Made by a program: the position numbers and the translations under genes
From: Acinetobacter apis
Lineage (GTDB): Bacteria; Pseudomonadota; Gammaproteobacteria; Pseudomonadales; Moraxellaceae
Direction: 5' to 3'
Assembly: GCF_900197575.1 (NCBI RefSeq)
Contig: NZ_FZLN01000002.1
Location: 248,001-312,000 of the forward strand
DNA length: 64,000 nucleotides
The notes under the pieces: model-generated
Told to the model about the DNA's origin: nothing
The model's input: the letters and a program-made list of their open reading frames with translations, nothing else
Databases searched by the model: none
Shown: positions 1 to 9,305 of the stretch, in pieces
Layout of the letters: every line of letters starts with the position of its first letter
How positions within the stretch are numbered: the first letter of the stretch is position 1

Positions 1-183
1 AAAGAAAGTGGTGGTGAATTTCAAGATAAATTTCAACACTATGTTATCCCTAGTCAAGAAGATATTACTGTGGTATTAGCTAAATCCCCACCCAAAATAT
101 CTAAACCATTCTTGGGTAACTATCTAAATATCTCATTAAAAGATAAAGCTATATTTTCATATTCCGATCAGGATAATTTCTAA
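1..183 (+). CDS. C-terminal end of an unrecognised protein, possibly a polymorphic toxin tail
   Basis: The first 60 codons form an open frame that enters from the left edge and ends in TAA at 181-183. The visible tail is polar and rich in Lys, Ser and Asp, ending in SYSDQDNF. I do not recognise a family. The stop overlaps the next start by one base (TAATG), so the two genes are probably translationally coupled. Low GC content and a coupled small downstream gene are typical of the toxin tip of a CdiA, Rhs or other polymorphic toxin followed by its immunity gene, but that is inference from layout only. Confidence 0.6.
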   Translation, partial: KESGGEFQDKFQHYVIPSQEDITVVLAKSPPKISKPFLGNYLNISLKDKAIFSYSDQDNF

Positions 184-581
184 TGTTAAATTGGTCTCCA
201 TGCAATATGGATAGATTGACAGGTATTCCATATCTAGAGAATATTCAAGAAATTAGAGATAGCGAGGAAGAAAGTGGACTAATTTTAAATCTAAAATTTG
301 ATACTGGTTCTCAAGCTTTAAAATTTGAATTACCACGTTTATTTAGGATTAGAAAAAAATATATTAGTTCAAACGAACTATCTCAACAAAATTTAGATGA
401 TAAATCATGGTTATTCACAGTGAATGAATCTGAATTAATGCATTGGTTTCATAAAGAAAGTTATGGTATTTTACCTGATATAAATCATTTCGTTATTATT
501 ACTCAAGAACAAGTAATAGATATATTAACAGATAAAGATTTAACGGATTTTCACCCTAAGATCATTTCTACTGAGCAGTAA
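183..581 (+). CDS. small acidic protein, candidate immunity protein
   Basis: A 132-residue soluble protein with no signal peptide or membrane segment, beginning MLNWSPCNMD. It is acidic, with central alternating hydrophobic stretches that suggest an alpha/beta or beta-rich fold. The ATG shares its A with the stop of the upstream frame (TAATG). AT-rich codon use matches its two neighbours and differs from the housekeeping genes further right. I recognise no named family. Its position directly behind the upstream C-terminal tail fits an immunity protein for that tail; this is inferred from arrangement, not from homology. Confidence 0.6.
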   Translation: MLNWSPCNMDRLTGIPYLENIQEIRDSEEESGLILNLKFDTGSQALKFELPRLFRIRKKYISSNELSQQNLDDKSWLFTVNESELMHWFHKESYGILPDINHFVIITQEQVIDILTDKDLTDFHPKIISTEQ

Positions 582-643
582 CTTTATCATAGCTATCTTC
601 TTAGTGAAGGTGGCTTTTTTATACACTGATAGATAGCTTTAAA

Positions 644-862
644 ATGAATAATGATACCTATAAAAATTTCTTATCTGATGTGATTCAAGAAATTTTAGAA
701 AAGAAATTACCAGTTTCTAATGAAACTGAAAGTTTCGATAAAGGCTATAACTTTGCTATTTATGAAATCGTTTCATTACTTGTTCAACAGAGCGAAAATT
801 TTGGAATTGATAAAAAAGAAATAGGGTTAGGTGATATTCAACCTGAGATTAATTATCTTTAA
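644..862 (+). CDS. small hypothetical protein, 72 residues
   Basis: A short, probably helical, acidic protein (MNNDTYKNFL...). It has no transmembrane segment or recognisable motif. It lies 62 bases after the candidate immunity gene on the same strand and shares its AT-rich composition. The coding potential looks real because hydrophobic positions follow a helical periodicity. Its function is unknown. It could be a second immunity protein, as orphan immunity genes often accumulate at the 3' side of polymorphic toxin loci. Confidence 0.5.
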   Translation: MNNDTYKNFLSDVIQEILEKKLPVSNETESFDKGYNFAIYEIVSLLVQQSENFGIDKKEIGLGDIQPEINYL

Positions 863-916
863 TATGGATTCAAGTTTGATAAACATGAATCTGTTTTAGT
901 TTCTAAGAAAATTAAA

Positions 917-960
917 GTCTTACTGCGTCATTCATTCGGCGAATGTAAGACATTTTATTT
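917..960 (+). terminator. candidate terminator after the small accessory genes
   Basis: GTCTTAC (917-923) can pair with GTAAGAC (945-951), with an inner CATTC/GAATG stem, followed by a T-rich stretch (ATTTTATTTTT). The stem has an internal loop, so this is moderate evidence only. It would end transcription of the small-gene group before the MATE transporter. Confidence 0.4.
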
Positions 961-1104
961 TTACCTGAAAATTGCTCTTGGCAAAACAAGATCATACGCT
1001 ACAACAAGCAGCTGATATTTTAAATACCTATCAATAAATTAAGTATCTATAGGCTTATAATCAATGATACATTGCAAGATGCCTTTATCTATGATCAATT
1101 AAAT

Positions 1105-2469
1105 ATGAATAAACAATCACTGGTCACAGATCAACCTTTATTTAAAACCTTTTTGATCTTTTTATTGCCATTGGTTGCCACCAATATTTTACAAAATTTA
1201 TCTGGCACCATTAACACTATTTTTGTTGGGCAAATGCTTGGTGTGCATGCTGTAGCAGCAGTCGCAGTTTTTTTTCCAATCTTATTTGCATTGATGGCAT
1301 TTGTCATTGGCTTATCCTCAGGTTCAAGCATTTTAGTGGGACAAGCTTGGGGGGCCAATAATTTAGCCAAAGTACGACAAATTGTTGGGGCAACACTCTT
1401 TTTGACGCTCATTTTAGGTGTCTGTATTGCTTTATTTGGCATTGCATTTACACCTGATTTTTTAAAAATCTTGGGTGTTTCACCCGATGTCATGCACTTA
1501 TCTATTCCTTATGTGCGCAGTATGTTGGCGGGCAGTCCATTATTATTTATCTATATTATTTATACCTCTGTTTTACGCGGTGTTGGTGACAGTGTCACGC
1601 CTTTACTTGCCCTCTCAATGACCAGTTTATTTGGTTTGGTGATTACACCTGTTTTAATTGGTGGTTACATGGGACTGCCTCAACTTGGCATTGTTGCACC
1701 AGCAATTGCATCTATTGTGGGTAATATTGCAGTGATTCTTTTTTTAATTGTGTATCTAAACAAAAAAGACCATGCTTTAAAGTTAAATAAAGATTTACTC
1801 AAAGAAATTCATTATCACCCGGCACTTAGCCGTAGCATTTTAAAACTTGGCATCCCAACAGGCATACAAATGGTGACCACGTCTTTATCTGGTTTGGTGA
1901 TTATGCGTTTAGTGAACTCATTTGGTCCCGATGCCACAGCAGCGTATGGTGCAATTAATCAGGTGATTAATTATATTCAGTTTCCTGCATTATCCATTGC
2001 CATTGCCGCTTCGATTTTTGCCTCTCAGGCCATTGGTGCAGGTAGAAATGACCTATTGGCCAAAGTAAAGAAAACAGCGTTACAATCTAGCGTCATCATT
2101 ACAGGCGGCTTGGTGTTATTGGCATATTTATTTTCACGCCACCTCTTAAATCTATTTATTACTGACCCTCATGTGGTTGCACTTGGTCAAACCTTATTAT
2201 TTACCGTCATTTGGTCAATTGTGTTTTTTGGTGTGAGTGCTGTTTTTGCATCAATCATGCGTGCTTCAGGCACTGTCAATATTCCCATGATCATTAACAT
2301 TTCTGCCATTCTTTTGGTTGAACTGCCTTGTGCTTATTTATTTAGCCACTTTTGGGGATTACAAGGTATTTGGATGGCATATGCATTGTCATTCGTGAGC
2401 TTATGTTTAATGCAATACAGTTATTACCATTTTGTATGGAAGAAAAAATCAATTCAGCGTTTGGTCTAA
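1105..2469 (+). CDS. MATE family efflux transporter
   Basis: A multidrug and toxin extrusion family inner-membrane antiporter, expected to export cationic drugs or metabolites using an H+ or Na+ gradient. The 454-residue protein has about twelve hydrophobic segments in two repeated halves. The first half carries the typical NTIFVGQMLG and VGQAWGANN stretches and the second the matching SQAIGAGRNDL. An in-frame TTG at 1072 would add 11 residues; I prefer the ATG at 1105 because the N-terminal helix of MATE proteins follows shortly after MNKQSLVTDQP. No strong ribosome site is visible for either. It is a different branch from the A. baumannii AbeM sequence as I recall it. A terminator follows, so it is probably monocistronic. 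Substrate unknown. Confidence 0.9.
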   Translation: MNKQSLVTDQPLFKTFLIFLLPLVATNILQNLSGTINTIFVGQMLGVHAVAAVAVFFPILFALMAFVIGLSSGSSILVGQAWGANNLAKVRQIVGATLFLTLILGVCIALFGIAFTPDFLKILGVSPDVMHLSIPYVRSMLAGSPLLFIYIIYTSVLRGVGDSVTPLLALSMTSLFGLVITPVLIGGYMGLPQLGIVAPAIASIVGNIAVILFLIVYLNKKDHALKLNKDLLKEIHYHPALSRSILKLGIPTGIQMVTTSLSGLVIMRLVNSFGPDATAAYGAINQVINYIQFPALSIAIAASIFASQAIGAGRNDLLAKVKKTALQSSVIITGGLVLLAYLFSRHLLNLFITDPHVVALGQTLLFTVIWSIVFFGVSAVFASIMRASGTVNIPMIINISAILLVELPCAYLFSHFWGLQGIWMAYALSFVSLCLMQYSYYHFVWKKKSIQRLV

Positions 2470-2470
2470 G

Positions 2471-2502
2471 ACACACATAGGGCATATTTGCCCTATGTGT
2501 AT
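2471..2502. terminator. bidirectional terminator between the MATE gene and the fRMsr gene
   Basis: A perfect 12-bp stem ACACATAGGGCA (2473-2484) / TGCCCTATGTGT (2489-2500) with a 4-base loop. It sits between two convergent genes and probably serves both, although the T tract is weak. Confidence 0.75.
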
Positions 2503-2506
2503 TCAA

Positions 2507-2980
2507 TTAAATCAATGCAACAATCTCTAATAAATATTGTTTATCAACTTCATCAAATGTACTTAACTCTGCACTATCAATATCTAATACGCCAATACAC
2601 TGACCTGCTTGATAAATAGGGAGGACAATTTCTGAGCGAGATGCTGAACTACAAGCAATGTGCCCTGGAAACTCATCCACATTGTCGACAATAATGACAT
2701 CTTCTTTCGCCCATGCTGTGCCACAGACACCACGTCCTTTTGCAATTCGTGTACATGCAATCGGGCCTTGAAATGGACCAAGTACCAATTCATTGTCTTT
2801 AACCAAATAAAAGCCAATCCAAAGCCAATCAAATTGCGTTTTTAATGCAGCTGTCATATTGGCTAAATTGGCAATCAGGTCAGGTTCATCTTCCACCAAG
2901 GCCTTAATTTGTGGTATCAAGTTCGCATATTCAGTAGTTTTGTCGCCCTGTATTACATTTAAATCTTCTGCCATAACCAT
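2507..2980 (-). CDS. msrC: free methionine-(R)-sulfoxide reductase, GAF domain
   Basis: Reduces free methionine-R-sulfoxide in the cytoplasm as part of oxidative damage repair (fRMsr, YebR/MsrC family). The 157 residues form a single GAF domain. Three conserved cysteines are visible, in GPIACTR, GRGVCGTAW and PGHIACSS, at residues 76, 86 and 110; the spacing of 10 and 24 equals that of the E. coli enzyme (84, 94, 118). The frame extends upstream, but I chose the ATG at 2980 because GAAG lies about six bases before it; ATG at 2974 is an alternative. It stands alone, convergent with the MATE gene and divergent from phoB. Confidence 0.9.
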   Translation of the reverse strand: MVMAEDLNVIQGDKTTEYANLIPQIKALVEDEPDLIANLANMTAALKTQFDWLWIGFYLVKDNELVLGPFQGPIACTRIAKGRGVCGTAWAKEDVIIVDNVDEFPGHIACSSASRSEIVLPIYQAGQCIGVLDIDSAELSTFDEVDKQYLLEIVALI

Positions 2981-3068
2981 TATCTTCAAAATAGAATACA
3001 CTCTATAATGATTTTATCAGTGAATAAATCAAGTCCTGAATGGCATCATCCGTATGTATTTGATCGAA

Positions 3069-3086
3069 ATGTCATTTTACTTTCAC
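3069..3086 (+). promoter_or_regulatory. candidate Pho box upstream of phoB
   Basis: ATGTCAT-TTTA-CTTTCAC matches the two 7-bp halves of the enterobacterial Pho box (CTGTCAT-N4-CTGTCAC) at 12 of 14 positions with the exact 11-bp period. Further TGTCATAA words occur at 3103 and 3143. It lies about 120 bp before the phoB start, which suggests autoregulation by PhoB. The match is seen directly; function is inferred. Confidence 0.55.
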
Positions 3087-3204
3087 AAATAAAACGTATT
3101 TTTGTCATAAAAAAGGAACTACTGCATTGGTTGCAATAATAGTGTCATAATAACACTTTGTAATAGCCGAAAGTTTATAAAATGCTCATATAGGATATTG
3201 CGCC

Positions 3205-3912
3205 GTGAAAGAGGAATACATTTTAATTGTTGATGATGAATTGCCAATTCGAGAAATGATTCATACATCATTAGATATGGCAGGCTTCCAATGCTTACAA
3301 GCAGAAGATGCCAAACAAGCACATCAAATGATTGTTGATCAACGTCCTGCTTTAGTTTTACTTGACTGGATGTTGCCTGGCGGACTCAGCGGTGTAGACT
3401 TATGCTATCGCTTAAAACGCGATGAAACATTATCTGAAATTCCAGTCATTATGTTAACAGCACGTGGTGAAGAAGATCATAAAGTACAAGGCTTAGATGC
3501 TGGTGCAGATGACTACATGACCAAACCGTTTTCGACCCGTGAGTTGATTTCACGGATTAAAGCTGTGCTTCGCCGTTCAAATGCATTAAATGGCGAAAAA
3601 ACCATTGATGCAAATGGCCTCATTCTAGACCCTGTCAGCCAACGTGTAAGTTTTAATGATAGTATCTTGGAAATGGGCCCTACTGAGTACCGTTTGCTTG
3701 CATTCTTCATGACCCATTCCGAACGTGCATATACACGTGCCCAATTGCTTGACCATGTTTGGGGCGGCAATGTTTATATTGAAGATCGTACCATTGATGT
3801 TCACATCCGACGTTTACGTAAAATCTTAGAACCTTTTGGTGTTGATAAGTTTGTACAAACTGTTCGTGGAACAGGTTATCGCTTCTCAACACGTACTGAT
3901 GCATTAAATTAA
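3205..3912 (+). CDS. phoB: phosphate regulon response regulator PhoB
   Basis: An OmpR-type transcription factor that activates phosphate-starvation genes when phosphorylated by PhoR. The receiver domain (residues 1-120) has the acidic pair D10-D11, phospho-acceptor D54 in LLDWMLPGG and K107 in TKPFS. The C-terminal winged helix (about 130-230) has [11 protein letters not shown] and the recognition helix [11 protein letters not shown], with the GTGYRF wing typical of PhoB. The start is GTG with an AGGA about 11 bases upstream. It lies 17 bases before phoR, so they form one operon. The length (235) is close to E. coli PhoB (229). Confidence 0.96.
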   Translation: MKEEYILIVDDELPIREMIHTSLDMAGFQCLQAEDAKQAHQMIVDQRPALVLLDWMLPGGLSGVDLCYRLKRDETLSEIPVIMLTARGEEDHKVQGLDAGADDYMTKPFSTRELISRIKAVLRRSNALNGEKTIDANGLILDPVSQRVSFNDSILEMGPTEYRLLAFFMTHSERAYTRAQLLDHVWGGNVYIEDRTIDVHIRRLRKILEPFGVDKFVQTVRGTGYRFSTRTDALN

Positions 3913-3929
3913 GCCAGATTAAATGAATT

Positions 3930-5300
3930 ATGTATGAACCGTACCCAACGCCGCAAGTGAAGCCTGAACAGCAAAAATATCGTTATAGCAGCCTATGGGA
4001 ATATGCAAAATACGATATTAAAGTCCTTTTTTTTATTTTGCTGATTACAGGTCTCATCGGTCTTGGGATCAATCATCTCATTTTATGTTTAAGCATTGGC
4101 TTTACAATTTTTATTTCGTTTCATTTTTATGCGCTTTATGTGGTCAATCAATGGATTTCCCACCGCTCTTATGATGCCCCACCCAATTTAAATGGCATTT
4201 GGGGTGCTCTATTATTTAATATTTATCGTGCGCAGCGCCAAGAACGCATTGTACAAGCTGATATGGTGGGCTTGATTGCGCGTGCGCAAGAATCACTCTT
4301 TGCCTTGGGTGAAGCGGTGGTATTAACGGATGAATTACACCAAATTGAATGGTGGAATGCTGCTGCTGAACGCCTACTGAATATTAATCAGCAAGATAAA
4401 GGCCGTAATATTTTAGGTATTTTACGCCAGCCTAGTTTTGTCGACTATTTTCACAATATGGAACAATATCCTGATGGCGTTAAGCTCAATTCATCCGTCT
4501 ATGAAGATCACCATGTTCAAATTAAGTTGACACGCTTTGGAATGGAAAGCCGTTTATTGGTTGCATATGATGTCACACGTGTTCATAACCTCGAGCAAAT
4601 GCGTAAAGACTTCGTTGACAATATTTCGCATGAGTTACGTACACCACTTACTGTGTTGAGCGGCTATTTAGAAACTTTCACAGATCAAGATGACTTTAAC
4701 CCAAGATGGAAGCGTGCATTTGATCAAATGCAATCACAAACGCGCCGTATGAATGCATTAGTGAATGATTTATTGCTCTTATCACGCTTAGAAAATGATC
4801 GACAAGTTGCAAAAAACCAAATTGTTGATATGCCAAGCCTCATGACACAACTTTTTGATGATGCGCAAGCGTATAATACAGACTATGGTCATATGCTTAA
4901 CTTAGACATAGACAGCCATTGCGATTTAATTGGTTCAGATACTGAGCTTGCTAGTGCCTTTGGCAACTTAATTACCAATGCCATTAAGTACACTCCACGT
5001 GGCGGTAGTGGTGCAATTACGATTGGTTGGCATGATGACCAAGAAAACGGGTATTTTACTGTGCAAGATAACGGCATTGGCATTGATTTAAAACATCTGC
5101 CACGTTTGACTGAACGTTTCTATCGTGTCGATTCTGCACGTAGCCGTCATACAGGCGGTACAGGGCTCGGTCTTGCCATTGTTAAGCATGTACTAATGCA
5201 ACATAATGCTCACTTAGAAATTGAATCTGAAGCGAATAAAGGCTCTTGTTTTAAAGCCATTTTCCCTAAAGATCGCCTTTGTCAAAGTGAAACTCCATGA
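3930..5300 (+). CDS. phoR: phosphate regulon sensor histidine kinase PhoR
   Basis: The membrane-bound kinase/phosphatase partner of PhoB, which senses phosphate sufficiency through the Pst-PhoU system. Two hydrophobic segments lie at about residues 31-72 with almost no periplasmic loop, as in PhoR. A PAS domain follows (about 118-215, GEAVVLTDELHQIEWWN). The HisKA domain has phospho-acceptor H234 in NISHELRTPL. The ATPase domain shows the N box (NLITNAIKYTP), G1 (DNGIGID) and G2 (GTGLGLAIV). At 456 residues it is slightly longer than E. coli PhoR (431). Confidence 0.95.
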   Translation: MYEPYPTPQVKPEQQKYRYSSLWEYAKYDIKVLFFILLITGLIGLGINHLILCLSIGFTIFISFHFYALYVVNQWISHRSYDAPPNLNGIWGALLFNIYRAQRQERIVQADMVGLIARAQESLFALGEAVVLTDELHQIEWWNAAAERLLNINQQDKGRNILGILRQPSFVDYFHNMEQYPDGVKLNSSVYEDHHVQIKLTRFGMESRLLVAYDVTRVHNLEQMRKDFVDNISHELRTPLTVLSGYLETFTDQDDFNPRWKRAFDQMQSQTRRMNALVNDLLLLSRLENDRQVAKNQIVDMPSLMTQLFDDAQAYNTDYGHMLNLDIDSHCDLIGSDTELASAFGNLITNAIKYTPRGGSGAITIGWHDDQENGYFTVQDNGIGIDLKHLPRLTERFYRVDSARSRHTGGTGLGLAIVKHVLMQHNAHLEIESEANKGSCFKAIFPKDRLCQSETP

Positions 5301-5320
5301 AGGTTAAACTATCTTAACTC

Positions 5321-5662
5321 ATGATTAAAAAAACATATTTTGTAATAGGACTACTTTTTCTGCTGATCACTGTTGGCATATATTTATTAATTACAAAGCC
5401 ATCAGAAGAAGAAAAAACTTATCATCGTGCAGCATTGTGTTACATCATTCAACATCATGATATTAGCGCTGACAATGAGCAGAGTTTTGGTCGTGTCAAA
5501 AACATTATTGATTATAGCGTGCCTGACTATGCCTATCACAAACCTAAAGTTTACCCTGATTTTGTGCATGAAGTCATTCAAGATTATTTGGCATTGTCTA
5601 ACGAACAAAAAACCATTGCAAAAAGCGATTACATCAAATGTGATGATTTATTAAAAAAATAA
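5321..5662 (+). CDS. single-pass membrane-anchored hypothetical protein
   Basis: A 113-residue protein with one N-terminal hydrophobic helix (about residues 5-25, VIGLLFLLITVGIYLLI) followed by a polar domain probably in the periplasm. Two cysteines (in ALCYII and IKCDDL) near either end of that domain could form a disulfide. No lipobox is present. It starts 20 bases after phoR and ends at a strong terminator, so it is likely the third gene of the pho operon. I do not recognise the family; a role in phosphate sensing is only suggested by position. Confidence 0.7.
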   Translation: MIKKTYFVIGLLFLLITVGIYLLITKPSEEEKTYHRAALCYIIQHHDISADNEQSFGRVKNIIDYSVPDYAYHKPKVYPDFVHEVIQDYLALSNEQKTIAKSDYIKCDDLLKK

Positions 5663-5666
5663 GTCA

Positions 5667-5698
5667 AAAAAACGCGATCAATGTATCGCGTTTTTTTA
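5667..5698. terminator. bidirectional rho-independent terminator
   Basis: Stem AACGCGAT (5671-5678) / ATCGCGTT (5685-5692), flanked by an A run on the left and a T run on the right, between the convergent pho operon and psd. The A and T tracts make it work for both strands. Confidence 0.85.
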
Positions 5699-5715
5699 TG
5701 GCTATATCATCAGGC

Positions 5716-6564
5716 TTAAAGGACTTGACCTAGCTTTTTACCCATGACCACAGCAGATCCTGCGCTAAATGCAGCGTCCCAAGATACTTTTTGGTCTTCA
5801 AATAAAACAATGGCTGTTGAACCCAAATAAAAACGCCCAAGCTCATCGCCTTTATTTAATGCCAATTCATGCTTTTCAAGCTCTAAACGACCTGTAGGCT
5901 TAACCTTACCCGTTGCCACTGTTTCGATGCCTGCAACAATCATTGCACCAACCAAAACCACAGCCATACGACCGACATCGGTATCAAATAAACACACCAT
6001 ACGCTCATTACGTGCAAATAAACCGGTGACATTTTCTGCAGTCACTTGGTTCACGGAGAAAAGCTCGCCTGGCACATATAAAGTTTCAGTTAATGTGCCT
6101 GCAAGTGGCATATGAACACGGTGATAATCTTTTGGAGACAAGTAAATGGTTGCAAACGCACCTTGTTTGAAAGGTGCTGCCAATTGTGGGTCACCCACAA
6201 GCTGTTCTGCAGTGAATTTTTGGCCTTTTGCTTGAAAAATATCACCATCAACAATATCACCAATTTGTGACACAACACCATCTGCAGGGCTTACAACATG
6301 CGCTGCATCTTGGTCAATCGGACGTATGTCAGACTTTAATGAGCGAGTAAAAAACTCATTAAATGATTTATACTTTAACGCGTTTGTTTGTTCTGCAATC
6401 GACAAATCAATCCCATACTTTGCTTTGAATGCTTGAATGGCAAAATTTTTGACCACAGGATGTTCACTTGCTGCAACTTTCCCCACGACACGGCTTAACT
6501 GATGTTGTGGTACAACACGTTGAATCTGTAAAAAAGCTTTTTTCTTTAATGATGCGAGGCTCAA
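5716..6564 (-). CDS. psd: phosphatidylserine decarboxylase proenzyme
   Basis: Converts phosphatidylserine to phosphatidylethanolamine at the inner membrane. The proenzyme cleaves itself at the LGST motif, here in [13 protein letters not shown] near the C terminus, to make the pyruvoyl prosthetic group. Other family blocks include [20 protein letters not shown] and FARNERMV. I chose the TTG at 6564, giving 282 residues, because AGGAG lies about 10 bases upstream and the homologous region begins there. An ATG at 6612 lies inside the upstream gene. The TTG overlaps the stop of the rhodanese gene by four bases (TTGA), implying coupling. Confidence 0.93.
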   Translation of the reverse strand: MSLASLKKKAFLQIQRVVPQHQLSRVVGKVAASEHPVVKNFAIQAFKAKYGIDLSIAEQTNALKYKSFNEFFTRSLKSDIRPIDQDAAHVVSPADGVVSQIGDIVDGDIFQAKGQKFTAEQLVGDPQLAAPFKQGAFATIYLSPKDYHRVHMPLAGTLTETLYVPGELFSVNQVTAENVTGLFARNERMVCLFDTDVGRMAVVLVGAMIVAGIETVATGKVKPTGRLELEKHELALNKGDELGRFYLGSTAIVLFEDQKVSWDAAFSAGSAVVMGKKLGQVL

Positions 6565-7409
6565 AGTGGCTTCTCTCCTGTAACTATTGGACTGCTTGGC
6601 ATATTGCCCCACTCACTCCACGCGCCATCGTATGCTCGAATATTCCAATTGAGTAAACGTCCCACCATATAAGCAAGACCCGACCGATGATGAGACTGGC
6701 AATACACAACGACAGGTTGTGCTAAATCAAAACCTGTTTGCTGTAAACTGTGTTGAATATACTCTAGTTCGTGCAATTTTAAATGATTTTCACGATTTAA
6801 TGCACGACTCCACTCATAGTTTAACGCATTTGGCATATGACCGCCTCGGCGTGCTGCTAAACGTTGCCCTGTATATTCATCAAATGTACGACAATCCCAA
6901 ATCTGAACTTCTTTTTTTTCAACCAATTGCAATACATCATGATATGAAATTTGATATTGGCTTAAAATTTTTTCAGGTACAGGAAAAAAATGACTGACCG
7001 GTTCAATAGGCTCTTTTTCAGTGGTTGTTGGCAAGCCTGCACCTAGCCATGCATGAATTCCACCATTTAATAAGCTGGTTTGGTGAAAGCCAATACAATG
7101 TAAATTCCATAAAAAACGGCTTGCCCATGCACCGCCTTCATCATCATATGCCACCACATGATGCTCAGGTGATAACCCCAAAGCAGCAATGAGCTGCTGT
7201 AGTTTTTCATGATCAGGTAATAAGCCCGATGCTAATTCTTGTTGTTTCACCAACTGCTTTGGTTGTACATGAATTGCATGTGGAATATGCAGTTGTTCAT
7301 AAACAGACGCACGGGTCAAATCCACGATTCGTAACTGAGGATGACCTAAATAAGGAACCAAGTCTTCTGCCTCAATCAGTAAACTTGAAGTCAAATCAGA
7401 TATTGCCAT
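6561..7409 (-). CDS. tandem rhodanese-domain sulfurtransferase
   Basis: A two-domain thiosulfate or 3-mercaptopyruvate sulfurtransferase, 282 residues. The N-terminal rhodanese domain (about 10-135) is non-catalytic. The C-terminal domain (about 155-275) carries the active-site cysteine in the loop CQSHHRSG. This loop differs from the CGSGVTA of classical SseA and from CRTGV-type thiosulfate enzymes, so the physiological sulfur donor cannot be assigned. It overlaps psd by four bases and forms a two-gene operon with it. Confidence 0.85.
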   Translation of the reverse strand: MAISDLTSSLLIEAEDLVPYLGHPQLRIVDLTRASVYEQLHIPHAIHVQPKQLVKQQELASGLLPDHEKLQQLIAALGLSPEHHVVAYDDEGGAWASRFLWNLHCIGFHQTSLLNGGIHAWLGAGLPTTTEKEPIEPVSHFFPVPEKILSQYQISYHDVLQLVEKKEVQIWDCRTFDEYTGQRLAARRGGHMPNALNYEWSRALNRENHLKLHELEYIQHSLQQTGFDLAQPVVVYCQSHHRSGLAYMVGRLLNWNIRAYDGAWSEWGNMPSSPIVTGEKPL

Positions 7410-7505
7410 AATGGGTCGATTCTGTGTTTATTATTACATCAAATCATAACATGATGAAAAAAATTGTTTTTCTCAACTTTGCATAAGCTTTCATTGAAAT
7501 TTAAT

Positions 7506-8714
7506 TTAAATTGACTCTTCATCAATATCAAATACTTGACGTAAATAAGCCAAAAAGGTGTCATTGTCAGTCATGGTTTTTCCTGGGCTGTCTGAAATTT
7601 TAGCCACGGATTGCCCATTACATTCGACCAATTTAAGCACAATATTTAACGGCGTAATACCCATATCATTGGTCAAATTGGTACCAATACCAAAGCTCAC
7701 CTGAAAACGATCTTTAAAGTATTGATAAAGATCCCATGCTGTTTCTAAGTTTAAACCATCACTAAAGGTCAGCATTTTGGTTTGACTGTTAATTTTTAAT
7801 GCTTGGTAATGTGCATAGGCTTTATCGCCCCATTCATACGGGTCGCCGCTGTCATGACGCAGACCATCAAAGAGCTTGGCAAAATATAAGTCAAAATCTT
7901 CTAAAAATGCGTCCATACCCACCACATCGGTTAAAGCAATCCCTAAGTCACCACGGTATTCTTGCACCCATGCTTCAAGTGCTGCTTTTTGGAAATCGCG
8001 TAATCGGACATCTAATGCTTGAAAGGTTTGTAAAAACTCATGTGCCATCGTGCCAATCGGTGTCATGCCCAATTGTTTCGCCAACAAAACATTACTCGTA
8101 CCACGGAACAACGTCGGTGCTGTCAATTTAAATTCTTGTACCACATGGCGGTGCCATGCATAGCTATAACGGCGTCGTGTACCAAAGTCTGCAATTAAAA
8201 ACGGTGGATCACCTTTAAGCTGTAACTTTTCATATTCTTTAAGTTTGGTAAGCTTTTCTTGTAAGCGTTTTTCACCCTCAAGCATTACTTCATCTGAATT
8301 TAAACGGCTAAAATACAACTCATTCACAATAGCAAGGACATAGATTTCAAACATTAAAGCTTGAATCATTGGGCCTTCAATATGAATATCTAAACGGCCT
8401 TCAGCATCAATCCCTGTATGAATAAAACGGCGTTTTAACTGAAACAGTTCTAAATAATCGACAAAGTCACTTTTAATAAAGCGCAATTTTCTTAAATATT
8501 GTAATTCTTCTTTTTTAAACTTTAATCGACATAATAGGTCAAGCTGATGGTTTAAATCTTCTAAAATATCGGTCAAAGGATAGCGTGTATGCTCCAAATT
8601 ACGACAACGGAACTGATATACACTGTGCGTCTGTGGGAACTTATGCAATACCACTTGTAGCATCGTGAACTTATATAAATCCGTATCTAAGAGCGAGTGA
8701 ATAATTGGTTGCAT
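7506..8714 (-). CDS. pncB: nicotinate phosphoribosyltransferase
   Basis: Converts nicotinate and PRPP to nicotinate mononucleotide in NAD salvage (Preiss-Handler pathway). A nicotinamidase (pncA) that would feed it lies at 45625-46257. The family blocks are clear: [15 protein letters not shown] at the N terminus, [28 protein letters not shown] and GIGTNLTND. The frame extends 17 codons further upstream, but the conserved sequence begins at [10 protein letters not shown], so I use the ATG at 8714, giving 402 residues, close to E. coli PncB (400). No strong Shine-Dalgarno is visible. Confidence 0.95.
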   Translation of the reverse strand: MQPIIHSLLDTDLYKFTMLQVVLHKFPQTHSVYQFRCRNLEHTRYPLTDILEDLNHQLDLLCRLKFKKEELQYLRKLRFIKSDFVDYLELFQLKRRFIHTGIDAEGRLDIHIEGPMIQALMFEIYVLAIVNELYFSRLNSDEVMLEGEKRLQEKLTKLKEYEKLQLKGDPPFLIADFGTRRRYSYAWHRHVVQEFKLTAPTLFRGTSNVLLAKQLGMTPIGTMAHEFLQTFQALDVRLRDFQKAALEAWVQEYRGDLGIALTDVVGMDAFLEDFDLYFAKLFDGLRHDSGDPYEWGDKAYAHYQALKINSQTKMLTFSDGLNLETAWDLYQYFKDRFQVSFGIGTNLTNDMGITPLNIVLKLVECNGQSVAKISDSPGKTMTDNDTFLAYLRQVFDIDEESI

Positions 8715-8854
8715 AACAAGATATATTTTTATGGCTTGCCGCATTAAACCATATTTTATAGGCAATCTGCGGCTATTTTTTGCGAAAAGGCATAGACCAT
8801 CGTCGTCTTTTACACTTCAAATACGTAATTTATTCAAAAAAGGGAAAATCATTT

Positions 8855-9295
8855 ATGCGTGCATTAATTCAACGTGTCAAACATGCCAAAGTGGTGGTAG
8901 ATGACAGCATAACCGGGGAAATTGAACATGGCTTACTTGTATTTATTGGTATTGCACAAGGTGACACCTTGGCAACTGCTCAAAAACTCGTTGATAAGAT
9001 TTTAAAGTATCGTATTTTTGATGATGAACAAGGCAAAATGGGGTGGAATGTTGCTCAAGCCGAAGGCGGTGTGTTATTGGTTTCACAGTTCACATTAATG
9101 GCGCAAACGCAAAAAGGCTTACGCCCTGATTTTGGTCCAGCAATGCCACCACAAGATGCCAAAGTGCTGTATGAACAACTTGTCACCTATACCCAATCTC
9201 AATATAAAGTGGTAGCAACAGGAATTTTTGCAGCAGACATGCAAGTCCATTTGGTCAACGATGGACCTGTCACGTTTAACCTTGAAGTGAATTAG
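8855..9295 (+). CDS. dtd: D-aminoacyl-tRNA deacylase
   Basis: Hydrolyses D-aminoacyl-tRNAs, and Gly-tRNA(Ala), to keep D-amino acids out of proteins. The 146-residue length equals the family norm (E. coli 145). It starts MRALIQRVKHAKV and carries the two catalytic motifs SQFTL and GPVTF. The open frame extends back to 8780, but the ATG at 8855 is preceded by AGGGAAAATCATTT and matches the family start. It converges with the SCP2-type gene with only 10 bases between, so no separate terminator fits there. Confidence 0.95.
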   Translation: MRALIQRVKHAKVVVDDSITGEIEHGLLVFIGIAQGDTLATAQKLVDKILKYRIFDDEQGKMGWNVAQAEGGVLLVSQFTLMAQTQKGLRPDFGPAMPPQDAKVLYEQLVTYTQSQYKVVATGIFAADMQVHLVNDGPVTFNLEVN

Positions 9296-9305
9296 CTATT
9301 TCAGC

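Noticed and set aside
969-1037. Short open stretch ending TYQ-stop, which reads like a protein C terminus
   Set aside because: Only 22 codons after a stop and with no start codon or neighbour to support it; possibly a gene remnant but not demonstrable.
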